A stretch of DNA of 64,000 bases from Tetranychus cinnabarinus (GCA_022266195.1 WHVY01000003.1:6138001-6202000), one strand, 5' to 3'; counted from the stretch's first letter, positions 24,201-39,300 are shown. The notes: generated by a model from the letters alone, not told the origin. Program-made: numbers and translations.

Positions 24201-27200
24201 ATGCAATTAAATGTGAAGAGAAAAGCGAAAAGTGTAAACCTTTGTTACCTGAAGCATTTCACTTTTCAATTTTGGTAGGTAATCATGATATAACCATTGT
24301 TCACTTTCCATGAAAACATTTTGCATTCCTTCACTTGGAAATGCAATTTCATTTAAAGTCAACCTTTGGTTCAATGGTAAATGAATTTTCAGTTTTGACC
24401 ATTTCTTTTCTTCTTCTTCTTTTTCCGTCTCTTCAGTTTGAACCTTTTTGTATCAGATTTGATTGATACAATTGAAAAGCTATTCAAAAGATTACAGTTA
24501 TACTCATCAGAAATGTTAATTGAACAAGATTGCTGACAATGTTGAGTTAACTTGCCAAGAAAATCAAGATTAACTTGATTAGCTGGAAACGTGAGAAGCA
24601 TGGAGTTAATATTATCATTTCAACAGAAACCAGTCTAAAATAAGGTCTTGGAATGAGCTGTAAAGAGAGAAGAAAGCGAAGAATGAGAAGAGAAAGAAAA
24701 AATAGTCTAACAAGCAACAGAATCTTATCGGTGTTAACTTGTGAAACAGTTAATCCTTTCAGTGAAAGTTTATCTTCATTATAATTCAAGTCTTGATTTA
24801 TTGATTCAATGTATCAAAATGCTAGACGAGAAGGGTAAAAGAGTAAAAAGTGAAATAATTAAAAACTCGACATTATACAGGTAATCATGAAAAGTGACAT
24901 GTAAGATGAACTCAGATGATTGAAACGATTAAGCAAAGCGAACAATTGTAATTCAAGTTTATTAGAAAAAAAAAGTTGAAAGATGAAACCATTTCATTGC
25001 AAGTCTTAATCAGAGTCAAGAAAATGATCCAACAGAGAATCTTGAATTTTCACGAACTTTCTGAGCAATCCCATTGACTTGAATTCCACTCAAAGATCAA
25101 TCTTTCACATGAAATTCAACAAAACCGAAATTGGAATCGTCTCCAGATTTTTCCCTTTTCCATGTTTTCGAGTCAAAAACTCGACCTTTTCTTAAACCTT
25201 AACAGATATCAAGAAAGTTTCCGATTCAATCTTTGCGCCTCTATGTAATGGCTTAATAGTGTATTTAGCAAGTTTATCTTTGAATCATTTTCCTTCTTTT
25301 GAACTTGATCATTCACTTGCTGAAGCTGAGTAAAAAGGTAAAAGTTGAAGATAAGAAAATGATTGACTTGCCAATCATTTCAATCCTTTTTTGTGATCCA
25401 CTTTTATGCGCGAAAAAAGCTTGACCTCAAATCAATTAAAATAATATATTGATGTTTGAGTCAACATTTTGAGTCAATATTTTTACCTAAAATTCATTTA
25501 TCTTGCAACTGGCAAATGTAGCCAACAAAAGTGAACAATAATAAACTTAACCAAACTCTGGAAGGGAAGCAAAAACAAAGTCAGGTTATTTTGGACTATT
25601 TCATCCAATTCAACCTTTATTTATCATCATCTTTACAACTCATAATTGTCTTCCTTTTATCATCCCTTTACCTCTAACCGAATGATTTATAGCATTTAAC
25701 TTGTTTAAGCTTTATTGTCATTAGCTTCTTACAATCATTTATATGTAATACTATTTTTCCTGTTAATATTTCGTCGGTATAATAAACAATCTTGCAAAGT
25801 AAATTGATTGACTCGACAAAAACACACAAAACAAATTCAATTGTTGATTTGTTTCATTTTTACGAATAATCATTTCTCGTAAAAAAAGCTTCAAATTTCA
25901 TTTCATTTACTCAGCCAAATGCCTCATTTGGTTGCAATAATTTCAAATCTGGCAATTAATTTCTTCCATTTAATAGTCAATAGTTTTGCAACATTTGCTA
26001 TTCGTTTAAAATTTAACCCTTTTGTGTCTACAAATTGCGACTCTTGTAGCTTGGATTGATATCAGAAAAACTCAACAGATTTCAATGTAATCACGATTAT
26101 TGTTGACTTTCAATGGAAGGTTAGTGAACAGTTTTATTGAGAGTTGATGATCTTTTGATATCATTTGACTTTATTGATTTTCCACTTGAAACTCTTGATG
26201 TTATCTGGAACAATTTAAAAATTCATTTTCTTCACTCGTAACTTTATTTCCATTGCTAATCAAATAGATAGTTGAGAAAATTTTGCTGATTATTCAAAAT
26301 TTACTTCAATCGAGTTCATTGAATCACTTGCATAAGAAGATATTTTTTTTACAAAATCTCATCTTCATCATTTCAATACTTTTACCTTGTCAGCAAAGAA
26401 GCACAATTGTCCAGTAAACAAGAAGGTAAAATGAAAAATTGACAAAAACTGCAAAATTGAATGAAAAGGCAAAAAGAAGTGGAAAAATGGTTAAACCAGA
26501 AAAGGTAATAAAAAAGGTTGAGCGAAACAAAACACCAAATTAAACATGAAACAATTGAACAAGAGATTAATTTCTGTCTTCTTAATGAACTAAATACTGA
26601 ACCATCTTGACTCCCTGGTTTACCTGATAACTGTTGGTCCAACAAACACAGTTCAATCTTTCAATCGAAAAATGGAAGACAAAAAGAAGAAGAAGAAGAA
26701 GGAATAAATGAGAGATTCAGGATAAATTAGAGAATAAATTTAGACTCAATTTAGCGTGGATTGAAACTGAATGTTGGGTTAATTCTGAATGTGATTGATT
26801 CTTGTTGAATAGAAGAGAGAGAAAGAGACTGGGAATGAAAAGGGAATAAAGTAAAAGGCGATTCTGTGGACGAATGGACATTAGGCAAAAGCCTTTTGTT
26901 GCTTGAGCTTTATAACAATACTCTTTGATTGTTACTGTTATCGGACTTTCGCTGATGCTGATTAATCAATTTAACAAGACACAGAATCAGAATAAGTAGT
27001 TGTTTGTGTATTGATGATTAAAGTGGAAAAGGTTTGTTATCCTTTTCATTAATAGTTTTCACACCATTCAACACTTTGCCTCTTTTGGCTCCTAATCACT
27101 TTCATCATCTTCATCATCATCTTCCCTTCGCACTTCCCTGTCCAGTTGAGAAAAGATAATCTTCTTTGATAGTCAACTATTCACACCTTTTCTGACTCAA

Positions 27201-30200
27201 GTCAATGTCTCTTGTCCATCTTCTTCATTGACCCTTGGATAAGCCACAATATTACAATAATTTGCATCAAAATACTTTTTCCATTCAACAAAATTTTCTA
27301 TTCGCTTACAATTAGCTTTCTGTGATTGAACCAATCGACAGTTATAATCGACTCGATCTCGATTGAAATATTTTCAGGGAATTCGTTTAATCTGAAATGT
27401 TTGTTCAATTTTCGAGAAATCTTCCTTTTTGCATTTTCTTTCTGAATAATTCCATCATTGTGAATGTCGACGATTTCGTTTGATGAATGATTTCGATTTT
27501 TCCCAGTCTCTGATAATTATTCAATGGATTTGGTTTCGATTGCAATTTTGTGATCATTTGTTCCATCATCTCATTTGAATGGGGATTTTGTTGGTTATCA
27601 ATAATTCACTTTGAACAAGTAAAAACAATGTTCAACTCTATTTTGATTCTGTATTTGAAATTAAATCAACTGAACAGTGAAACTTGAACAACAGAAGGAG
27701 AGAAAAGAAAAAGCAAAAAGAAGAAAAATTAATCTGATTATGATACATTTTTGTTTTTAGTTTTGCTTTTTTTCAGCATTCCATGTAGTCGGATGAATAA
27801 ATAAATGAATAGATAAATAAATAAAGCATAATAAAAGAGGAGAAAAGTTATTACAATATAATAAAATGAAAAGTAAATCTAATAACTAGACTAAATTGAT
27901 ATACGAACAAAAAAAAAGTTTTCTTCTCGTGTAACAACCATTTGATCAATCTACTTCTTCATTTGTATTTATAAGATGTTAAAGACAATAAAATATTTTT
28001 GGGAAACAAAAGCAAGAACAAGATTATGATGATATGGATGATGATGGAAGAAGAGAAGGAAGAAGAATGCATAAAGATGCTGATGTGATGAGTCTGATAA
28101 TGAATATGGTGATGATGGAAGAGCCTCGTTTTTCTCACAAATGGAAATCACAACGAATCGATTATACAAACTACTTGAACACAGACAGAAAAAAACATAG
28201 TCTGAACTTTTAGGTAAACCCGAGTTTTTCCGATTTTCTTGATCTTCTTCAAATGATTAAATTTAGCGAAATAATTGTTTTGATATTTTGCTTCGATAAT
28301 CAAAAGCAGAAATGTAAAAATCTTTTCGTCTGAATTTTATCTTGATGATCTTTAAGACTTGGAATGACCTGAATATCATGCTTAGTCTACATGGTGTTGG
28401 ATATTGCATTGAATTTCCATGGAAAGAATATTGAAAGAAAGATTCCAAGATTTCTGGTTAAGCTAATACAAGTTTTCCTTTCTCAGTGTATCTGATTAAC
28501 TGAATTTACGATGAGAAAGGTATAAAAAGAGGATTAAGGATGAAGATGTGGTGAAAAGTGGAAAGTAAAAAGTCATGCTGCATGGAAAGTTGTTGGATAA
28601 ACTGTTAATAAAATCATGTAACAGGTTATTTAGTCATCAAAAGGCTGACCTGAAAAGTGAAGTCTTCATCATCTTGGATTATGCATATATTGAGCTGTTA
28701 AAGCTTCCAGTAATGGTTCAATTACTAGCATCAATGGAAATACATTTTACTCGAGAATCACAAGGTAATAAAATTACATTCTTAATTTGTTGTTTCCAGG
28801 TTAATATGCAAATAATTGCGAGTCTGAAAAAATTTCGCCAAATCTAGATTAATCAATTAAATTCATTCCACAAAAAGCACTTTTCTGCTCAAATTAATCT
28901 CATCAAATCAAAGCATCTGTAAAGGTCTTGTAGACTTTACGTGTGGGTTTACCAACACTTTAGACCATTCTCATGGAACACGTTTCTTCCTTTATATCTC
29001 CAGATTAAGAAGGACCCTGAACCAATCTAGACCAATCGATAAGAACTCAGAAGTCTAACGTAAACTAGATTGAACTTCAAACCCGCAAACGTTGAAAATC
29101 TTAATGTTTTGGATTCTCATGTTAAGATTATCAATGATGACTGAATTTCATCAAAACTGTTTTGACTATCAATCCAAACAATTCATTTTTTCCAATGAAA
29201 AAAGTGTAATCAGAAAGCTTGAAATAATAAGTTGAGATGAGAAATAATAAACCAACGATTATAATGATTTAAGATGATGAAATCGGACTGAACATGTAAA
29301 ATAGCGAGGCTTATAAGATGCTATTCCATTGAGATCAATTGATATATTTCATCTTTGTTCATCTTCTTTTCCACCTTTTCTGATTGAATTGGGATAAACT
29401 TGTGATAACATTTATTTCACCTTTTTTTGCCCAATTTTTTCTTCTCTTGTATATTTTTCCTTTTTTTCATCCTTTCTCATTGAGAAGAAAAACAAGAATA
29501 ATGTTGCATTCCCATGAGTTACTACCACCAAATTCAGATACTATTTATCAGTTGACCGAGCAATAAGTGTTCAGTATTTATTTAAACAGTAGAACCATGG
29601 AAATATTTAGATTTATATCTTTTATCTGTTGGCCTGAGCAAAGGAAAGAGGAAAACATGTAAAAAAAAGAATAGAAAAATTGTCTCCTCAAGTTGTATCA
29701 CCCTTTGGCTTCCGGGATTAATTTCCGGTCACAAAAGGAATGCGACAAAACAAAGTTGACCAGAAAGTGGGTAAAGGTGAAAAGAAAGAGAGAGAAAAGT
29801 TGGACAAGTCAGGTTGAAATTTGTTGAGCAAAGGAAAGGGTAAAAGGTGATGACCATTGTCCACTCTTGTTCAACTCACTTGAGTGAGAAGAGAGAGAAA
29901 AGAGTTTCGATATTTGCGTATCCAAAAACAGGTCATTTCTGCATTCGATTTTTGCCTCTTTTTCTTCTTCTTCTCCATTCTTCCCACTTCTCTTGTTATC
30001 ATCTTTACCTTTTTTCATCAATACTAATATAATGGTGAAAACGTCAGAACAAACTTGAGATTACTTTAGTCATCTAATAATGTGAGATTGAAGCAAAAGT
30101 CTTTCCTTTCTTTATTATTATCATTATCATCATCTTTTATTTCTTCCCTTTCATCTTTCAGCACCTTATTTTGTCAAATTTTGTTCACCAATTGGTAAAG

Positions 30201-33200
30201 AAGAGATTCCAGTTTCTTTTTTTTTCTCTACTTTTTTTTTCTTCCCATTCTGACATTTTCTCAACACTACTCAACATCTTCATGTTTTACATTGAAAACC
30301 TTTCCAAATAATTGGTTGTAACCAGATAAGAGGAAATTTTCTTTACCATTTTATATTCTTTCTCTCTCTTCTCTTGATAAAAATTTAGTAAACTATTCTT
30401 GTGCGAATAAAGTTTAACATTTTCATTTTTATGATAATGTGAAATTGATATTGAACCAAATGAACGGTAATAAAATGATAGTCGAGTTAGGTAAATGTTA
30501 TTGAAAAAGGCGAGGAGGGAAAAAAGAGAGAGAAGGAAAAAAGTTTCCTCTTTTGTGACACTCAGTAGTTCAGTTGATGAGTTTATTTCCAATGAAAGAT
30601 TGAAACCGAATCAAGAGTGAAAACATTTTATGAGCTTCAACTATTCATTACTCAACTTTTTAAAAAAATCAAGCTTCTATTGATAGATGAACATTGAGTA
30701 AAGAGTGAAATTTTTTGCTCAACATTTCGCTCGAAGTGACAGTTGAATGAGGTTGGAGTTGAGTTTCCAACCAAACTCAACTCACAAGCCTCATCAGATT
30801 CACCAACTTGATGTAACCCAACTTGACCTAGACAACAACCCAACCTAGCTTAACCTATGCTCAGCAAGTGGCAACAAATGCAGTAAGTGTGCAGAAACAA
30901 AAAAGGTCACTCATTTAGAAAAAAAGTTTTTCGTGATGAAACGAAATTTCTCATTGAAATTTCTTCGCTCGTCTGAACGAAAATTCCCTGAAAGTTGTTC
31001 GATTCAATAAAATAATCATTGAAAGTGAATTTGAAAATTTCTCAATCAATAAGTTTTTTTTTCTGAATAAAATTTTCTTGTACAACTTTCATTAAATCGA
31101 TCATGAAATTTCCCCTTTTCACAAATGTATTCCAACGATAATGAAAATCTGTTTGACTTGAATTATCTTTAAACTCTCCTTCTCTCTTTAACATGAAGTT
31201 AATTAAATGAAGAGAAACAAGAATCAGTAAATTACCCTTTATTTCCCATTCATTCATTGAATTGCTCAATTGTACTCCAATCAATTGTGTTTAGTAAATT
31301 TAAAACCCCCAAAAAAAGAGGAAAGAAAATCAGAGTCGAAATGTTCTTGATCGATTTTGTATTGAATACTGAAGCGATCCAAACATCTACTCTGATAAAA
31401 ACACACTCAACATGAATCCACGAAAGAAGAAGAAGAAGAAAAAAAAGGTTAACAAATTGTACAATTAAATAGTTACTGCAAGTAATAAATTGGCAACCAA
31501 TTTATTTTCATTCAATTCATATTATTTGATTTGGTGGGATTAAGAAACTAGATTGATTCAAACTCAGGTAAAGAACTTTTTCGTTTTGTATTTCGTTTTT
31601 TCTCTTCTCCTTTTTTTTCTGCTCTAACTTCAGTCTTGTATTTATACGATTCTTGTTGATTTGATTTCTTATTTAGTTATATTTTAGGCTATTTTATCTG
31701 GTTATTTCATTAACTTGCTTGAAACGAGTTGCGATGAAAAATGCAGCAACTTGGAAACTCTTCTTTCTCATCACCTAAGGTTAACATTGAACATTTTATT
31801 CAACAGTTCTGTTCACTGAATTGGCAAAGGGAAAAAATTGCAAGTCTGAATAATTGACCAGCCAATATGACTGAACAATAACTCTCAACCTTTTCATGAT
31901 TAAAGTCAACATTCATTTGGCAAAGCTCAAAGTAATTGAACAAGTTAAATTTTTAATCAACTTTGACCATTTACTTTCAATTTCAAACCAATCAAATGAG
32001 CCAAAAGTGCAATTGAATTTGAATTAACTGGAAGCAACGAAATGCCATTTGAACAAGTTCATAGTTCGACTTGCTTACAGATTCAGCGAAATTTAAATGA
32101 AAATTTTTTCAACCTTTTTCTTCTTCTTTTCATAAGAATAACATTTTCAACCTTGTTTTTCTTTTTAATGTTTCAATGGTTATAGTTGACTGAATTTAGA
32201 TGTTTCATTAGATTCACTTGTTTGAACTTTCAAGTTCTTTCTTGGACAATAATAACACATTGACTTGTTAGTTATTTTGTTATTCTAGTCTTTACACTTT
32301 GTAAACTTGATAATCAAACTGGCAAGAACAAGACGCTCCTGGAATGAGCCTCGGGTCAAAATTTGGGTTCACCTTTAACACCATTTTCCAGAGCTCTCCT
32401 CACACTTCTTTACCTTTTTTTGTGATGCTTGACAGTCACACATTTCAAGTGGACCAAAATCAATATTGCAACTGTTGACATTGGGTTTTGTCAGAGAAAA
32501 AAAATTGGAAAATATTTTACTCCAAAGATTAGGTAATTGAAAACAAGTGTATTTGTGAGCAAAAAAAGATGATGATAAAGATGAAAGTGTCAGTTTAAAT
32601 TAATTTTTTGGAAGCGAGTGAAAAATGTTGTCAAAACAATTATGAATAATTTTGAATGACAAAAGTCGAGAATGGACTCGTTATTAAAACATTGACAAGA
32701 CTTTTTTTATCGACTTTCAACTTGTCAAATTGAGTATTCAGTCAATTCAATGTTTTGTCAGCAATTAATATTCAACTTTTGATGATTAAGACGCTCAGTC
32801 GAGGTCGACTGAAAGTAAGCAAAGACTTGAAGTCAAACATTTCGAATTGAAAATCGTTCAGACGAAATATCATTCTCTGACTTGACCCGTTATTTGAATC
32901 ATAAATGAAGTTTTCTGTTCTGTTAGTCGAGACCAGAACATTTCGACTAATATTCCGACTTGCAAATTTCATATCGACTTGTAAAATCGCATTCTCTTGG
33001 CGACTTTGAAAAACCAATTTGATCGAGTTTAGTGCTTCTTGGACAATATTCCTACTGCTTCATTATTTAATTGAACGGAGTAACTAGAAAATTTATTTTT
33101 ATTCCAATGGAGTTTTATCTTCTTTATTTGTTAATGTTTATTTAAACTTACTGAAAGTTCAATAATGACTGGAGCAAGAGATTATTCTGATACCAGTTTT

Positions 33201-35530
33201 CATCAGGTAAACAAAATGTTTAATATGAGATGCAGGAGAATGAGTAAATGGAATGAAAAGGGGAACAATTTTTTCAATCAACAAAAGAAATAATTTTACC
33301 AAAAAATCATTTCACTTCAGCATTGTACAATAGCATTTATTAGAGTAGTACAATGAATTGTTGGATTCATTTTTCTTTGCACTGAATTTGATGGAAAAAC
33401 AGGAAGAAAACAGAGAAGAAAAGAAGAGAAAAGGAAGAAGAAGAAGAAAAAAAGAGATGAAAAATAGAAAAAGAAGAAAGAGTTAACATTTCCATATTCA
33501 GAATATGAGTAGATAATGTTTATATGTATAATGCCAAGGGAAATTATCAGTCAAATGTTTGCAATTTTTCACAAAACAATCAAATTATCAAAAGTTGCGA
33601 GTGAAGCAAACTTTTTCATCTTCTTTATCCTCTAGTTGCTCACACATTTTTTTGCAGCAAAAACTTTTGTTGGGCTTCAAAGTTGAAAAGAGAAAAGGAA
33701 AGAAGAAAATGATGAAAATGAATCGCAAGAAATGAACAAGAATTCATGTAAGGATAAAGACAATGGGAATGAGTTAAAGTAAGGAGCCAAAGTTTTACCA
33801 ATGAAACTTGGAAAACTCATCATGATCATCAGTATTCAACATTTCATCTTCTTTTCCTTGTTCCATGTTTACCATGAAAGAGGCAAAAGTCACATGAAAA
33901 TGAAACATATTATTCACTGGAAAAAAATGAGATGAAATAAGAAACTCTAAGCTTATGTAAATGTTTTTTAAACAAACGCTGGAAACTGCATTGAAATATA
34001 ATTTAAAATGAAACAATAGAATTGTCGAATGTTGTTGAGCAAAAAAAGAGGTAAAAAAGGGGTTAAACTGGAATGAGTTTGAAATGGTTAAACTTTGTTT
34101 ATTTCATTGCATTTTGATTCCTAAATTTGTTTACTTCTTTTTTTCGTTCATCCCTTTACCTTTCATCTTTTGTGCTCTTTTTTTCGTTCATCACCCTGAC
34201 AGTTTTGTCAGAATAAGGACGATAAGAAAAGATCATGTTGCTTGGAAAAAGAATGAAATGATGAAAGAAGGAAAAAAATTTACCTGCTTTTTCATTGACT
34301 GTTACCTTTTCTCCTCTTTTTGTGTTGCCTCCATGAAATTGAACCATCATTCATTCAGACTTGAATAAAAATGATCATGTTGATGATTCTATTACAAGGT
34401 ATTACAATAAACGTGAAGAGAAAACTTATAGACATTGAAATTGTTCGTTTCTCGCTCTTTACCTTATTTTCGTCTCTTATCGTTCAATGGCAAAATCGAG
34501 AGGACGATTTACAGTAATTGTGACGAAATGTCAACCAGTTGTTTCATTCCATGAACTTACTCGCTTGCACTCATTTTCACTCCTTCTCCAAACTTAGATT
34601 TCGGCCTTATTCCACCCCAAAGAGGTTAAGATAACGTTACTTTTTCTGACCGTCTAAGGGTCCAATAGCATTCTCTTCGTTCCCTCATCATAATGTATTA
34701 GGCATTAATTTTATCTCATTTAAGTACTTAGTTACAACTTGAACTTTCTTCCTTCACTCTAAGTCCACTCTAACTAATTTACTAAAAAAACTCATTGTTA
34801 AACAAATTACATGTAGATACTTGAATTTGTTGAATCGTTGCCATTTTTTCAACTTTTGATTTCTTTTTTTGTCGTTTTTCTCTGTTGTGTCAATCACTTT
34901 TCATTGAAAATCTAAATCTATACAATCTTGAGTCTCTCAAATCTTTAACCATCCAAAAGCATTATTTTGTTTTCCCATTCATAAGCAACATTTTATCAAT
35001 CAAAATTGCAAGTTTCCTCTCAACTCTTTTTTTCCTTCTTCTTCTGCTCTTATTTTTCTCTGCCTTTGATTGAGCTAAATTGCATTTTTTTCATGATCCA
35101 TTGGTTATCCTTGTCTTCACTTGTCTCATTGTTTCTCATGTCAGTTGAAACTTTTGCTGATTCTAAATGAATACGAATGACGTAAGGTGAAATGTTTTTG
35201 TTGCACTCAATTTGTGATGAAACCTATTGATAAATGAGCCAAGAGTCGAAATAAGCAACAGCAAATAACGAAGAAATCAAAGAGTTAAACTTCAGGTAAA
35301 CACATAAATGAATCACTTCTACCTTATTTCATCCTTTCCCTTCTTACGCTGTGCATCTGACACTATTATCAGTTTCTCTCGAAACCATCTTCTCTAAACG
35401 AAAACAAAAAAAAGAAAGAAAAAAAAAGTTGACAAAATTTGGAAAAGCAAAAAAGGAATATCAAAGGTTACCTTTTGTCAAGTACAGTTGATGAAGCTTA
35501 CAACATTATTGATAGACTTATCAGGTAGAA
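21279..35530. other. Gene desert with homopurine/homopyrimidine tracts
   Basis: About 14 kb without a supported gene. It holds (GAT)n at 21768-21786, an (AAG)n tract at about 26676-26700, another at about 31424-31447, and the long purine tract annotated separately. All open frames here are under about 101 codons, mostly Lys/Glu-rich or Phe/Ser-rich mirror pairs of the same tracts, and none carries a domain. It may be intergenic, or an intron of a gene with distant exons. Confidence 0.45.
33391..33481 (+). repeat. Near-homopurine tract (GA/AAG-rich)
   Basis: About 90 bases contain almost only A and G on the plus strand, including GAAGAAGAAGAAG. It is the longest such tract I noticed in the window. 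Such tracts can form triplex or unusual DNA structures and stall polymerases. No function is shown. Confidence 0.7.
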
Positions 35531-36369
35531 ATGGCTTTATTTAAGTTTATCGTTTGTTTGCCTTTTCTCTCTATCATTTTCATTATCTGTCCATTTATAT
35601 CAAACAATTTCAAGACTGATAGAGTTGCTTTTGGGAAGTGCAGGGAAAAGGTAAAGACAAAAGGTTCCAACAGTTTAACAAATATCAACTTCAAGTTGAA
35701 GCAAAAGGAGAGAAAACAAATGATGAATACATTTATCTTTACGTTTGTTGTTTTATCATGTTTCATGGAGAAGGTGAAAGCATAGGAAAGAGGGAAACCT
35801 TAAGACATCAATAATCTAACCAATTTATATTGTGAATAACGTTCAATGAGAAAAGAGAAATGGAGAAAAAATCAAAATTTTTCATTCTTTTAATCATTCC
35901 TTATTCACTGGGAAGCAAATCTTTTCTTTTCGCCATTCATCATTATTTTCAACAGTTTACTGACCATTGTTGCTTTACAAATATTCAAGTCTCTCTCCAG
36001 GAATTTGACCAATGCTTCATGTTTCTTGTAACATTGTCAACTCATTTGCACTCCTTTCGTGAAGATAAACCATTGAACTTGAGCAAAACTCACAACCACA
36101 AACGATAGTGTCGAGGCATCGACAGCATCTTGTTAGTTGAATCCTTGAACTGTATCTACACCAATTTTACACAAACAGTGTTTGAATCTGCTCGAATATA
36201 TACTAATAAGTTGATCGAAACGATAAAAAATTCAACAGAAACTTGCCAACTGATTTTCTTCAATTCTCTAGAATATCAATTAGTTTCGTTATTTATCAAA
36301 GTCGCCATTAACAAGGGAACTCACAGTTGCTACAAAAATTTCAATATAACGGCAATGCATAAGAAATGA
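35531..36369 (+). pseudogene. Candidate secreted Cys-rich (27-kDa-glycoprotein-like) gene with in-frame stop
   Basis: Exon 1 (35531-35650, 40 codons) encodes a signal peptide (MALFKFIVCLPFLSIIFIIC) and then KCREK, ending at a GTAAAG donor. A polypyrimidine acceptor (CTCTCTCCAG) at 36000 starts exon 2 in matching phase 0. Joining gives C-x7-C (CREKEFDQC), the spacing I recall at the start of a secreted helical Cys-rich family in spiders and ticks. Exon 2 stays in one frame from 36001 to TGA at 36367 except for a single TAG at 36106-36108. After it come CRGIDSILLVESLNC, CIYTNFTQTVF, ETC and HSCYKNF. One nonsense codon in an otherwise open frame suggests a young pseudogene, a polymorphism or a sequencing error. 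No clear donor ends exon 2, so the 3' part is unresolved. Family match is from memory and tentative. Confidence 0.35.
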
Positions 36370-39300
36370 ATTGATAGGATGAATTAAACTCGGATATACA
36401 AATATTATGCGTTTGTACATTTAGAATCGGAAAAAAAGTTGCGCCGTTATCAAAAGTCACTCGTTATGTCCATGAAATTCAATTTTTCACGTCGAGATTG
36501 ACGGTGATTTTCCTTTATTGGTTTGTTTTTTTCATTCTTACAAAGATTTTTTGCTTCACTTTATCACTTGTTTCAATGGTTGGTAATGAAAAAAAACGAG
36601 AAACAAAAGTAGAGCAAACAAACATAACAACTTAATCCTCTTTACCTGCAAGTTTGAAAACAGATTAAAATGTGATTGAAGGAAATGAAAAGAGGAAAAA
36701 GAAGCAAAAAACTTGTGTACATTCCTAGATTTATAGTTGTATTCTATGTATCAAAATAAGCCGAGAATCTTTCATGAAGTGAAATGAAACAAAAACTTTC
36801 ATCGAACAACTTTCATTGAGAGAAACAAGACAGAAAAAAAAGGTTGAAAACTGAAAAAGTTTCATGAAAAGTTTAAAAATTTACAAGGTAACGATGAAAA
36901 GAAAATCACATCAAGACAGAAATAATCAATCTGACAATTCAACTCGAAACTTTCATCGAAAAATTCGTAAAAAAGAACAAAAAAAGAATTGAAAATGTAA
37001 GTCGATTAAAAGATAATTAAACAATTTCGAGTCATCATGAAGACTCTAAATTTTGAGCAAATGAACACAAAAAGTCTCACCAATTAAAATCAATTAAATC
37101 CCAATAAATCCTAAGCTTACACTGAATCGAGAATTTGGAATATGAAAAAAGAACGCAAAAAAAGCATTTCCATTCTACTTTGCATAAAGTAAAATGTTAA
37201 TCACTTAGCATTGATAAACTCGTCTTATTATAAATTTATCTGGTTTACAGTGCAACTATTATCACAACAACAATACCAATCTCATGAGGCTTTTTACATT
37301 ACTTTAATGCATTCCTAAGTGAATAAGATTTGTTATTGAAAAATATTAATTCAAAGCCTAGCTGCATCAATAATTTACATTTGCAGACACAGCACTCGAC
37401 ACACTTATAAATGTGTAAACTTGCCTTCACATTTGCTTCTTCAATCGCATTCATGATTTCCTATTCTATTAGTTTTCTGCATCCAATCTTTTCTTGCACT
37501 TTCCATTTGATTCACTCAACTTTATCATTGCAAACTCAAAGTTATATTGTGATTATTTTTTATTATATCTATTCAGAATGGTTTCGTTGCATTTTCGCTC
37601 TGAAAAATGCCAACATTTTGTTTTCCTTTTTTCTCCTTCTTTTTCCCCTCAAATTTCATTTTCCAACCTTGCTTCGCCTTCTCATCACAAATTTGTTTTA
37701 CTTGTAATTCACTTTCTGATTTATTTTGACAACTTTTATCTCCATCGGCTACGTGAATAAACGGTGGATGAAAGAACCAAAAAATAAGTAAAAAAAACAC
37801 TTTACCTTCAACAAAATTACAAGTCAAATTGAAACACACAAATTACAATTTTAGCTTTTTTGTTTCACTTTTGTTTCTCTTTCCAACTTTTTTTCTTGCT
37901 CAAACTTTTCATTCTGTCAGAACTTTTCATTTCACCATTTTTTTCTGCCCATTTCATCTTTACTCTGATGAATTCACTTATAAATATTGCAAAAAGCAAA
38001 GCTCAAATGATGATCACAAGTCGCTCACATTTTCACAGTCTCTTGTAATAAGACTGCCTTTTTTCAGCACAAAATTGGAATTCAACAATCTTGAAATTTT
38101 GTTTTCTCTTTTTTTACCGAAAAGAAAATGAAGGGAAAAAATCTTATTACTATTGTTATAACCCTAATTTGATGAAAAATTTACAAATTTAATTTAATAT
38201 TAATAACGAAGAGAAACTTGAAATTGCAAAATTTTGTCTAACCCTTTGGTTACCTTTTCTCGATCTGTACTTTTGAAAATATTGTTTTCATGCTTTATCT
38301 CAATTTGTTTTTTATTCCATTTTCTGTTCTTTTAACAAAACATGATTCTCCACAAAACAAAACATCAAATCATTGCGTTGTTATTGAATTAAGTTCAATG
38401 GTGAAATCCATTTCTGGTTTTTCAATTACAATCAACACCTTTCAGAGTTTAGTTGCATCACTGGGTTTCAACATTATCTATGAATGCATTTGAATTTATT
38501 CATCTTTTCCAGAGAAGAACTTTGAATTTTCCAAATTTTCGATTTTTCACCAATTTTTCGATCTTATTGTCAAAACAAGAAGCTTGATGGTTTTTCGTCT
38601 TCGGAAGCGAAGTTCAGTCTTGTTCATGGTTTATGAGTTTTTTTGCAACTTGATAAATTGTTGCTTTTCGTTAACATTGCATTTCGCTCGAATCAATTTT
38701 GATTTCAAACCCATTTTGAGATTAAAATTCAAGTTGAAATTAAAATTATTTCAATCGGGTTTAATCTAGTTTGCTGTCATTTTTCGTCTTTCTGATTTTC
38801 TTTTAATAGTTTCAAGACATTGAAAAGCTCATTTTGCCGGATAATTTGGTTTTCAAATTTTGATTCCATTTGCTGCTGTTTTACTCTCCTTTCAACAATT
38901 ATGGTGATAATACAATTCATGAGCTTGTCATGAAAACCCATGCAACTGTTTTTTCTTCACTTCTATTTCTTTGTAATGTCAAAATACATTTTGTTTTACT
39001 TTTTTTGTTTCTTTCTTTTCATCTCATTTGTGTCAATCTTGCTACTTGTAATAGCTAAACAAATTCTGAATGAAACTGTCATTCACAACATGTTTTCAAT
39101 GTAATTTGTATTCCTACTTAAATGTATTGAATTTCAGCAATTTTCAGTTCTTTACTTTTCACGTTTCAATCAACGGCCAACCAAAACTCAGAGCAAACAA
39201 AATTCATCAAAAATGACCTTTACTCTTCTAACAATTCTCAAGTAACTACAATGAGATTTTCACCTAGAGGTCAAGTTAAATCGTTTGCCGAAAAATGCGA

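Noticed and set aside
35531..35766. Antisense 81-codon frame opposite the signal-peptide exon
   Set aside because: Mirror of the plus-strand sequence. The plus strand has the signal peptide and matching splice phase.
37411..38131. Cluster of Phe/Ser/Leu-rich plus frames (60-100 codons)
   Set aside because: They arise from polypyrimidine sequence, which suppresses stop codons, and the matching minus frames are Lys/Glu-rich mirrors.
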